NCBI GenBank assembly: GCA_900548075.1
Contig: URJD01000135.1
Location: forward strand, 1-5,217
Length of the DNA stretch: 5,217 nt
Origin: an uncultured Collinsella sp.
GTDB lineage: Bacteria > Actinomycetota > Coriobacteriia > Coriobacteriales > Coriobacteriaceae
Direction: 5' to 3'
Both the position numbers and the translations under genes were made by a program. The notes beneath the pieces are model-generated. The model worked only from the letters and a program-made list of their open reading frames with translations, had not been told where the DNA came from and ran no database searches. Shown one piece after another: positions 1-5,028 of this stretch. Every line of letters starts with the position of its first letter. The stretch's first letter is position 1.

Positions 1-43
1 GAAAGGAACGCTCGCGCGTCGAAGCAGAAAAAAGGTCGTCCAT
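1..43 (-). CDS. rarA: Probable RarA/MgsA-type replication-associated AAA+ ATPase, N-terminus only
   Basis: This is the 5' end of a minus-strand gene that runs off the left edge. From the ATG at 43 it reads MDDLFSASTRERSF. Short N-termini of the type M(D)DLFSAS are typical of RarA (MgsA) proteins, which are clamp-loader-like AAA+ ATPases acting at stalled replication forks. None of the ATPase core is in the window, so the name rests on 14 residues. The ATG at 43 is preferred because a GGGA lies 5 nt upstream. An in-frame ATG at 49 would add Met-Ala but has no separate ribosome binding site. A TATACT box lies about 40 bp upstream, and the preceding HD-phosphohydrolase gene ends 60 bp before the ATG at 43, so the gene may have its own promoter or share read-through. 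It could also be an unrelated protein with a similar start. Confidence 0.55.
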   Translation of the reverse strand, partial: MDDLFSASTRERSF

Positions 44-82
44 AGCCATCCCGTGTATCAATCAAAAACGTTTTCCACTAAC

Positions 83-88
83 AGTATA
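83..88 (-). promoter_or_regulatory. Candidate -10 box (TATACT) for the left-edge gene
   Basis: On the minus strand this reads TATACT, five of six matches to TATAAT, in a locally AT-rich gap. It lies about 34-40 bp before the two possible ATGs of the rarA-like gene. No good TTGACA-like -35 box is seen at the expected 16-18 bp. That stretch is occupied instead by the right-hand part of the inverted repeat at 93-118. It could be an activator-dependent or weak promoter, or a chance match. Confidence 0.3.
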
Positions 89-92
89 CCGA

Positions 93-118
93 ATTAATAC
101 GAACTACCGTTCGTTAAT
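93..118. repeat. Interrupted inverted repeat overlapping the HD-phosphohydrolase stop codon
   Basis: On the plus strand ATTAA(93-97), TA, CGAAC(100-104), loop TACC, GTTCG(109-113), TTAAT(114-118) gives two 5-bp helices separated by a 2-nt bulge. The TAG stop of the phosphohydrolase gene (104-106) lies in the loop-proximal part. The minus-strand product is followed by TCGG, not a run of T, so it is a poor intrinsic terminator. Its position just upstream of the TATACT box would also suit an operator for the next gene. Confidence 0.4.
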
Positions 119-1351
119 ATAGGTACGGTGCGGAAACTCCAGACCAGGGAACAGCTTGCTCGTCAGCTCGCAGAAATAACCGTCCGTCATGCTCGCGATA
201 TAATCCACCACGGCTTGATCCTTGTCGTCCTGCCAGGCATAGGTGCGATCATAGTAGGAAAGCTGCTGCTCAATGCGCGAAATATGGTGCTTAAAGATGT
301 AAGAGGACTCGTCGCCACTGTTTAGATCCCGCAGGCAACGGTCGTAGAGCTTTACGAACGCCTCGCGCAGCTCCGCCTCGGAATCGCCTTCGATACCGCC
401 CTTGCTATAGATCTTCTCGTAGTTCTCGCGCTTGGCTCGGCGAATTTCCTCAAACAGGTCCTCGCTCATCTCGATGCGCGGCTTACCATAGCTGTGCTCA
501 ACGATATCGATGGAGGCATGCGTGAGGATCCAACTGTTGTAGGCACCGCCCCGGCCATCATCAAAAGCGTCGGGCGAAAGCAGGCCCGCCGCGATCGCAT
601 CCTGACGGTCACGACCGACGTAGGCAAGAATATCCGAGATGCGAACGACGCAGCCCTCGAGCGTCATGGGACGCAGATGCCCAATTGCGCTATAGCCCGT
701 GGCAATGCAATCCTCAACCGTCTGGTCAAACTGGTCAAAGGAGCTCATGTCCGAGAGCTCAAACACACGCTGCTCGTACTCGCCGTTATGGCATAGCACG
801 CCGTCGAGCGTCTGGAGCGACACGTTGCGGCCGTACAGTGCGTCGAGCACGCGGACCGACTGCACGTTATGGAAAAAGTAGCGACCCGTGCGCTCGTGGT
901 AGATATCGTTGAGGAATCGCTCACCCGCATGGCCAAAAGGCGTGTGCCCCAAGTCGTGACCCAGGCCAATCGCCTCAATCAGATCGCAATTGAGCCCCAG
1001 GGCGCGACCGATATCGCGCGCAATGCGGGAGACGAGCTGCACGTGCAAACCGCGGCGTGACAGATCGTCATTGCTACGGAAGCTAAAGACCTGCGTTTTG
1101 CCTGCATAACGGGTGTACGCCGGAAGATGAAGTATCTTTTCGGTATCGCGCATAAACGCCAGACGCATAAGCGTGCCTTTGTCGGCGGCGCGATCAATAC
1201 GACGAATGACCTGATCGTCGTTGCAACGATACGGGTTGACATAGCCCGAAGCACGATCAGCGGCAATGCGCTCGACAAGTTCGGGCGACAACGCCGAAGG
1301 AATACGGTCCATGCGCGCCTTAATGACGGCCGTTTCTTGATTAGTTGCCAT
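104..1351 (-). CDS. dgt: dGTPase-like HD-domain deoxynucleoside triphosphate triphosphohydrolase
   Basis: The 415-residue protein belongs to the Dgt-like branch of HD phosphohydrolases, which split dNTPs (classically dGTP) into deoxynucleoside and triphosphate in the cytoplasm. Expected metal ligands are visible: H103 (in RRGLHVQLVSRIA), the H132-D133 pair (in GLGHDLGHTPFGHAGE) and distal D240 (RISDILAY). The family signature LCHNGE is at 187-191. The arginine-rich region before H103 and the helical C-terminus fit the usual length. The reading frame extends nine codons upstream to an ATG at 1378, but AAGGAG at 1363-1358 ends 6 nt before the ATG at 1351, so 1351 is chosen. The TAG stop is at 104-106. 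The gene begins 31 bp after the prepilin peptidase gene and is probably co-transcribed with it. Substrate specificity cannot be read from sequence; a broad or different dNTP preference is possible. Confidence 0.9.
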   Translation of the reverse strand: MATNQETAVIKARMDRIPSALSPELVERIAADRASGYVNPYRCNDDQVIRRIDRAADKGTLMRLAFMRDTEKILHLPAYTRYAGKTQVFSFRSNDDLSRRGLHVQLVSRIARDIGRALGLNCDLIEAIGLGHDLGHTPFGHAGERFLNDIYHERTGRYFFHNVQSVRVLDALYGRNVSLQTLDGVLCHNGEYEQRVFELSDMSSFDQFDQTVEDCIATGYSAIGHLRPMTLEGCVVRISDILAYVGRDRQDAIAAGLLSPDAFDDGRGGAYNSWILTHASIDIVEHSYGKPRIEMSEDLFEEIRRAKRENYEKIYSKGGIEGDSEAELREAFVKLYDRCLRDLNSGDESSYIFKHHISRIEQQLSYYDRTYAWQDDKDQAVVDYIASMTDGYFCELTSKLFPGLEFPHRTYINER

Positions 1352-1357
1352 GGCATG

Positions 1358-1363
1358 CTCCTT
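1358..1363 (-). promoter_or_regulatory. Ribosome binding site AAGGAG deciding the dgt start
   Basis: The minus strand reads AAGGAG, six nucleotides and then ATG at 1351. This is near-ideal Shine-Dalgarno spacing. The site lies inside the nine-codon in-frame extension that begins at 1378, so it favours the shorter protein (MATNQ...). Confidence 0.8.
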
Positions 1364-1382
1364 AAGAAGGATGCGCAATCGG

Positions 1383-1805
1383 TTACAATGTGCAACCCAC
1401 GACCTCGATTATGGCAAAAATCGGCACTAAAAACGGGAGCAATGGCAGGGAGCGCGATTTTGTGAAGAGGCAGGAGAGGGCCAGGGCCAGGAGTGCGACG
1501 GCAAATGCCACGATGCCACCCATAGGGTCGAGCGTGCAAAGCGCGAAGAGCGCCTTGGCATCCCCCATGCCGATGCCCGGGATTTGGCGAAGACGACGCC
1601 AGAGGGACTCAGTCAGCACGAGAGCAAGATACACGATGACGGCAAGACCCGCGTGGTCAAGCGCTGTGTTCAAACCGAGGTCGAGCCAAACACCCGCCAA
1701 CGCCGCCACGGCACATGCGCCGGCAAGCCCATTGGGAAACCGTCGCTCTCGGGCATCAATGGCCACGCCGGCAAAGGCGCAGATCCAAAATGGGATGTAG
1801 AACAT
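1383..1805 (-). CDS. Type IV prepilin peptidase-like aspartic membrane protease (family A24)
   Basis: This is a 140-residue hydrophobic protein. It has both marks of the A24 prepilin/preflagellin peptidase family: an aspartate after the first membrane segment (D17 in AIDARERRFPN) and the GxGD motif (GIGMGDAK, D82). These two aspartates form the catalytic pair that cuts class III (pilin-like) signal peptides at the inner face of the membrane. About four to six membrane segments can be drawn (roughly 1-16, 27-42, 52-66, 84-112, 119-137). It is short, like CpaA/TadV/FppA-type enzymes, and lacks the N-terminal methyltransferase domain of PilD/ComC. Start ATG 1805 follows GGAG (1816-1813) with 7 nt spacing; the in-frame extension to 1850 runs into the upstream hairpin and is less likely. 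No pilin or secretion ATPase is nearby, so the substrate is unknown. Confidence 0.8.
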   Translation of the reverse strand: MFYIPFWICAFAGVAIDARERRFPNGLAGACAVAALAGVWLDLGLNTALDHAGLAVIVYLALVLTESLWRRLRQIPGIGMGDAKALFALCTLDPMGGIVAFAVALLALALSCLFTKSRSLPLLPFLVPIFAIIEVVGCTL

Positions 1806-1812
1806 CGTGCAT

Positions 1813-1816
1813 CTCC
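1813..1816 (-). promoter_or_regulatory. Ribosome binding site GGAG deciding the prepilin peptidase start
   Basis: GGAG on the minus strand lies 7 nt before the ATG at 1805. It favours this start over the upstream in-frame start at 1850, which would place the first codons inside the hairpin element. Confidence 0.65.
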
Positions 1817-1839
1817 ATGAACAGCTGCTCAAAAGCAAA

Positions 1840-1888
1840 AACCACCACAAAGGTACCTGTCCCCTTTGCGGAGGTTTTGTTGGTGGTT
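1840..1888 (-). repeat. REP-like palindromic element, possibly acting as a terminator after the glycosyltransferase gene
   Basis: The outer arms AACCACCA (1840-1847) and TGGTGGTT (1881-1888) are perfectly complementary. They can extend with CAAA (1848-1851) and TTTG (1876-1879) across one bulged base. Inside, CAAAGG (1848-1853) and CCTTTG (1863-1868) form an alternative 6-bp hairpin around a loop containing ACCTGTCC. On the minus strand the outer stem is followed by TTTGCTTTT, so it resembles an intrinsic terminator. The right arm overlaps the TAA stop of the glycosyltransferase gene. The compact, nested and partly repeated palindrome with a GGTACCTGTCCCC core resembles REP-type elements tied to Y1 (RAYT) transposases; that comparison is from memory and untested. 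Only 34 bp lie between it and the next gene's start, so that gene would depend on read-through or a promoter further upstream. Confidence 0.6.
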
Positions 1889-3182
1889 ATTTGGCGCCTT
1901 GCATGACCTCGTCAAGGGTAACGTTGACGGCGTGCTGCGTCGGCACCCAGTCGACCTTCAGGAACAGCGCGGCCACCGTGATGGGGATATAGCTGAACAT
2001 AAAGATCGGGAAGGTAAACAGGTTAGTCACCAGACGCCACTTTTGCGCGCAGTGAATGTGCTTGTACTCAAAGATAGTCGTGAGCAGCGCCAGGATAAAG
2101 AAGGTCTGATACATCATGGCGAAGGTCATAATGAGCGAAGCGGCGCACGCCTGCATCTCGACTTCGGTAGCCAAGAAACCATGCGAAAGGCCACCCACAA
2201 TCAAGAACGTCGCGTTGGCGAGCATCGAGATCAGCGATAGCAGCATACCCGGGGCGATCGTCATGAACATGTCGTAGGCGGCAAAGCGATGATAGCGGAA
2301 CGTCGACTTGACCAGATGCTTACCGTAGGTAAAGAACACCTGGTAAAAGCCCTTGGTCCAGCGCATACGCTGCTTCCAGGATGCCTTGAACGTCACGGGT
2401 TGCTCGTCAAAGAACTCCGCCGGCGCATAGCCAATGCGAATACCGTGAATAGCGCAGAACGTAGTGAACTGAATGTCCTCGGTCAGCGTGTGGAACTGCC
2501 AACCGTGCATGCCCTCGATAACGCTGGCGGAGATGAGGTAGCCCGAACCAGAGACAGCGCAAGAAGTCTTGCAGATGTTGCGCGCGTTATTGAGAAAGCG
2601 CGCCTCGCGCAGGTACCAAGTAGCATTAGCTGCCGAGATCCACGAGCTGCCGAAGTTCTTGGAATTGCGATAGCTCGTGACCACATGGAAGCCCTGGTCA
2701 AAGGCATCATTCATCTTGGAAACGTAATCGCGGGAGATGACGTTATCGGCATCGAAGATAAAGTAGCCCTCAAACGTGTCGGGATACTCGTTAAGGATGC
2801 GATCAAAACCAAAGTCCATGACCCAGCTCTTGCCCTTGCGGGCCAGGTCGTTGCGCTCGTAAACAATGGCACCGGCCTCGCGCGCGAGCTGCGCCGTGTT
2901 GTCGGTGCAGGCATCGGCGACCACGAAAACCTCGATGAGCTCGGACGGATAATCCTGGTCCTTGATGGAGCGAACGAGGTTGGCGATCACGGCCTCCTCA
3001 TTATGCGCCGCGATAAAAAAGGCATAGCGATGGAGTTTTTTGGCCTTGGGAGGCGCGACCTCGCCACGAAGAGCGCCAATGACAAAGAAGACCACCTGGT
3101 ACAGAAAGCAGACCGTGAGCAGCGTGACGACAATCTGGTTGAAGATCACGATGGGCGTGTTGGTTTGTAAAAAGGCGAGCAT
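1887..3182 (-). CDS. Membrane-anchored family 2 glycosyltransferase (processive type)
   Basis: The 431-residue protein has an N-terminal membrane segment (about 11-37), a cytoplasmic GT-A domain (about 50-290) and three C-terminal membrane segments (about 305-330, 345-370, 387-408). Catalytic motifs are complete: VVADACTDNT with D90, the DxD motif FDADN (D144, D146), TED (234-236) and QRMRW (271-275). The D, DxD, TED, QxxRW set with flanking membrane helices is that of cellulose/hyaluronan/poly-GlcNAc synthase-like GT2 enzymes, which polymerise a nucleotide sugar at the membrane. Sugar and product cannot be told. The ATG at 3182 has GGGAG 5 nt upstream (3192-3188); the stop is TAA at 1889-1887. 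It begins 82 bp after the pseudouridine synthase gene and probably has its own regulation. No other polysaccharide genes (exporter, deacetylase, c-di-GMP receptor) are in the window. Confidence 0.88.
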   Translation of the reverse strand: MLAFLQTNTPIVIFNQIVVTLLTVCFLYQVVFFVIGALRGEVAPPKAKKLHRYAFFIAAHNEEAVIANLVRSIKDQDYPSELIEVFVVADACTDNTAQLAREAGAIVYERNDLARKGKSWVMDFGFDRILNEYPDTFEGYFIFDADNVISRDYVSKMNDAFDQGFHVVTSYRNSKNFGSSWISAANATWYLREARFLNNARNICKTSCAVSGSGYLISASVIEGMHGWQFHTLTEDIQFTTFCAIHGIRIGYAPAEFFDEQPVTFKASWKQRMRWTKGFYQVFFTYGKHLVKSTFRYHRFAAYDMFMTIAPGMLLSLISMLANATFLIVGGLSHGFLATEVEMQACAASLIMTFAMMYQTFFILALLTTIFEYKHIHCAQKWRLVTNLFTFPIFMFSYIPITVAALFLKVDWVPTQHAVNVTLDEVMQGAK

Positions 3183-3201
3183 GCAGGCTCCCAGGAACGC
3201 G

Positions 3202-3246
3202 TTACGTAAACAATCATATATCTTACCGCAGGCTTACCGAGTTCAA
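3202..3246 (-). promoter_or_regulatory. Candidate promoter/operator region of the glycosyltransferase gene
   Basis: In the 82-bp gap before the glycosyltransferase gene the minus strand shows TTGAAC (3246-3241) as a possible -35 box and an ATATAT/GATATA stretch (about 3222-3215) as a possible -10, with 18-20 bp between them, longer than ideal. Within the spacer the heptamer CGGTAAG occurs twice (3239-3233 and 3228-3222), exactly 11 bp apart, the layout used by OmpR/PhoB-type response regulators. A TTACGTAA palindrome (3202-3209) follows, between the -10 and the ribosome binding site. The long spacer would fit an activator-dependent promoter. All of this is inference from pattern. Confidence 0.35.
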
Positions 3247-3264
3247 GAAACCACCTAATACCGG

Positions 3265-4278
3265 CTAGGCTTCGAGCAGGCCGAGCTGCGGGACGATGTC
3301 GTCGCCGGCGGCCGTGCGACCGAGCGAGCGCGGAGCCAGATCGTCGAGAACCGCAGCGAGATCCCACGGCAACTCGTCGCGGCACTCAATGCGCTCCCCC
3401 GTCACGGGATGGTCGAACGCCACGCGCCAGGAATGAAGGAACTGCCTGGTCAGGCCCTGGTCGGCGCGCGCATCGCACTTGCCGTAGAGCGGATCGCCCA
3501 CGCAGGCGTGGTTGATATGACGCATATGCACGCGAATCTGGTGCGTGCGACCGGTAAACAGATGACACTCAACGAGCGTATATCCATCGTCAAAGCGCGT
3601 GGAATCAAAGCGCTCGAGGACCTTAAAGGTCGTGATGGCTTGGCGCGCAAAGGGATCATCGGATACCGCCATCTTGACACGGTCACGCGTAGAACGGGCA
3701 ATGCCGGTGTTAATGGTGCCCTCATCCATAGCGATATGACCGTGAACGAGCGTAATGTAACGACGGTCGAGCGTGCGTGTACGGATAAGATTTTGGAGCG
3801 CGCGCTGGGTGTCGTCGTCTTTTGCCGCAAGCATGAGACCCGAGGTATCGCGATCCAAACGATGCACGATCCCGGGGCGGTCCTCACCCTGTACGGTACC
3901 AAGATGGTCGATGCCGCAGTGGTAGACCAGAGCGTTCGCAAGGGTGCCGCTCTCGTGGCCATGGGCGGGATGGCACACCAGGCCCCGCTGCTTGGAGAGC
4001 ACGATAAGGTAGTCGTCCTCGTAGCGGATATCGAGGGGAATGGCCTCGGGAATCACGTCGGTCGGGTCGTGCGGCTCGGGCAAGTCGACCGAGATGCGAT
4101 CGCCGGCGCGTACGGCGTACTTTTTAGAGAGACAAGTCTCACCGTTGACGGCAACGGCGCCTCCCTCGATCAGATGCGCGCAGGCAGAGCGCGTGGGACA
4201 GCCATCGTTGGCGCCCAAATAGGCGTCAAGACGCTGACCAGCGGAATCGTCGGCAACAAGAATATGGATGTCGGCCAT
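3265..4278 (-). CDS. rluD: RluA/RluD-family 23S rRNA pseudouridine synthase
   Basis: The 337-residue protein isomerises uridine to pseudouridine in RNA; close relatives (RluD) modify helix 69 of 23S rRNA. An N-terminal S4 RNA-binding domain (about 12-65, beginning GQRLDAYL) precedes the catalytic domain. The catalytic motif HRLDRDTSGL starts at 139, with D142 as the expected nucleophile. The conserved GRTHQIRVHM (243-252) and GDPLYG (261-266) follow. Length is near the usual 300-330, with a short extra tail after about 310. The ATG at 4278 shares one base with the lspA stop (TAATG), and AAGGA lies 10 nt upstream inside lspA, so it is likely translationally coupled. The lspA-rluD order is common in Gram-positive bacteria and supports the assignment. 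Whether the target is RluD-type or another RluA-class site cannot be decided here. Confidence 0.88.
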   Translation of the reverse strand: MADIHILVADDSAGQRLDAYLGANDGCPTRSACAHLIEGGAVAVNGETCLSKKYAVRAGDRISVDLPEPHDPTDVIPEAIPLDIRYEDDYLIVLSKQRGLVCHPAHGHESGTLANALVYHCGIDHLGTVQGEDRPGIVHRLDRDTSGLMLAAKDDDTQRALQNLIRTRTLDRRYITLVHGHIAMDEGTINTGIARSTRDRVKMAVSDDPFARQAITTFKVLERFDSTRFDDGYTLVECHLFTGRTHQIRVHMRHINHACVGDPLYGKCDARADQGLTRQFLHSWRVAFDHPVTGERIECRDELPWDLAAVLDDLAPRSLGRTAAGDDIVPQLGLLEA

Positions 4279-4877
4279 TAACGCTCATTCCTTTCGCGAA
4301 TCTTGCGGGCACGCTCCCCACGCTGCTTGGCTTTGCGCTTAGCGCGGGCCTCATCACGGGCATTGAGCTCGGCAGTCGCATCAACCTCGCGGGCCGCGGG
4401 ACTCAAGAACATGTAGCCGAAGAGGGCGAGCACAACGCCCACGGTAATGCCGATATCGGCCACATTGAAGACGGGAAAGTCGATGAAGGTGGTGGCAATA
4501 AAATCGGTCACGAAGCCAAAGGCCAAACGATCGATAGCGTTGCCGATAGCACCGCCCGCAACCATCGCCATGCCCACAACCTCAAGATGGGCGAGCTGGG
4601 GTGCACGAACGAGGTACACGGCAATAGCGACAATGACCGCCAGCGCCAGCACGGCAAACGCGATGCCATGCCCCTCGCCCATGCTAAAGGCAGCGCCGAT
4701 ATTACGGACAAACAGGAAGTCGATCACGCCGGGGATGACGGTCACATGCAGTGCATCGCCCACGGCACGAACCGCAAGCTTGGTCAACTGGTCAACGAGC
4801 AGCACAACGAGCGCCACCCCGCCAGCAACACCCAACCGCCAACGCAAAGGCGGCGTCATATCCCCAGCACGACCCAA
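4278..4877 (-). CDS. lspA: Lipoprotein signal peptidase II (prolipoprotein signal peptidase)
   Basis: The 199-residue polytopic membrane protein removes the signal peptide from diacylglyceryl-modified prolipoproteins. Family motifs are all present: VDQLTK (28-33), RNIGAAFSM (58-66), GGAIGNAIDR (108-117) and FNVADIGI (137-144). The catalytic aspartates are expected to be D116 and D141. Four membrane segments fit about 16-33, 70-90, 98-115 and 140-158. The likely start is a TTG at 4877 with AGGGG 6 nt upstream; the alternative ATG at 4859 has a G-rich stretch only about 2 nt away, too close for normal initiation. After residue 160 a charged tail of about 40 residues, rich in Arg, Lys, Glu and Ala, goes beyond the usual core of about 160 residues. 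It is first in a pair with the pseudouridine synthase gene, whose ATG overlaps its TAA. Confidence 0.92.
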   Translation of the reverse strand: MGRAGDMTPPLRWRLGVAGGVALVVLLVDQLTKLAVRAVGDALHVTVIPGVIDFLFVRNIGAAFSMGEGHGIAFAVLALAVIVAIAVYLVRAPQLAHLEVVGMAMVAGGAIGNAIDRLAFGFVTDFIATTFIDFPVFNVADIGITVGVVLALFGYMFLSPAAREVDATAELNARDEARAKRKAKQRGERARKIRERNER

Positions 4878-4906
4878 ATCAATCCCCTACCCTCAAGAAC
4901 ATCGAA

Positions 4907-4921
4907 TTACGTTTAACGTAA
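4907..4921. promoter_or_regulatory. 15-bp perfect palindrome upstream of lspA, candidate operator
   Basis: TTACGTTTAACGTAA has seven-base arms (TTACGTT and AACGTAA) around a single central base. It lies 30-44 bp upstream of the proposed TTG start of lspA and overlaps the candidate -10 box, so a protein bound here could block transcription of lspA and the coupled pseudouridine synthase gene. No regulator is encoded in the window to pair with it. Confidence 0.45.
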
Positions 4922-4942
4922 GTAACCATCTTATAGTGACAA
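4915..4942 (-). promoter_or_regulatory. Candidate promoter for lspA-rluD
   Basis: The minus strand shows TTGTCA (4942-4937, five of six matches to TTGACA), a 16-bp spacer and TACGTT (4920-4915), which keeps the first, second and last bases of TATAAT. This would start transcription about 30 nt before lspA. An alternative -10, TATAAG (4935-4930), has no good -35 partner. A promoter is expected here because a terminator closes the preceding transcript at 4998-5028. Confidence 0.4.
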
Positions 4943-4997
4943 ACGCCAAACACGCAGCATATTCACCAACGCTGGCGAAATAACCAGCACAAAACAA

Positions 4998-5028
4998 AAG
5001 CGACATTCCGAATAACGGAATGTCGCTT
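4998..5028 (-). terminator. Strong intrinsic terminator
   Basis: A perfect 13-bp stem, AAGCGACATTCCG (4998-5010) with CGGAATGTCGCTT (5016-5028), closes a 5-nt loop. Reading on the minus strand the stem is followed directly by TTTTGTTTTG (the stem's last two T included), the pattern of a Rho-independent terminator. On the plus strand the stem is followed by GATAGC with no T run, so it is directional. It ends a minus-strand transcript coming from the right edge and isolates lspA from it. Confidence 0.85.

Noticed and set aside
979..1539. 186-codon minus-strand frame overlapping dgt and the prepilin peptidase gene
   Set aside because: It runs across two well-supported genes in a different frame and its translation (rich in Arg, Cys and Pro) has no recognisable feature.
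1819..1830. Imperfect palindrome GAACAGCTGCTC before the prepilin peptidase gene
   Set aside because: Only 10 of 12 positions are symmetric around the common CAGCTG core, so chance is a sufficient explanation.
2289..3170. 293-codon plus-strand open frame opposite the glycosyltransferase gene
   Set aside because: It is fully antisense to a gene with complete catalytic motifs, has no recognisable domain, and long antisense frames are common in GC-biased genes.
3409..4281. 290-codon plus-strand open frame opposite the pseudouridine synthase gene
   Set aside because: It mirrors codon bias of the real gene, shows no family motif, and its end falls at the lspA-rluD overlap with no independent ribosome binding site or context.
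4447..4983. 178-codon plus-strand frame opposite lspA
   Set aside because: Low-complexity Thr/Ala/Ser/Pro translation typical of an antisense shadow of a membrane protein gene.
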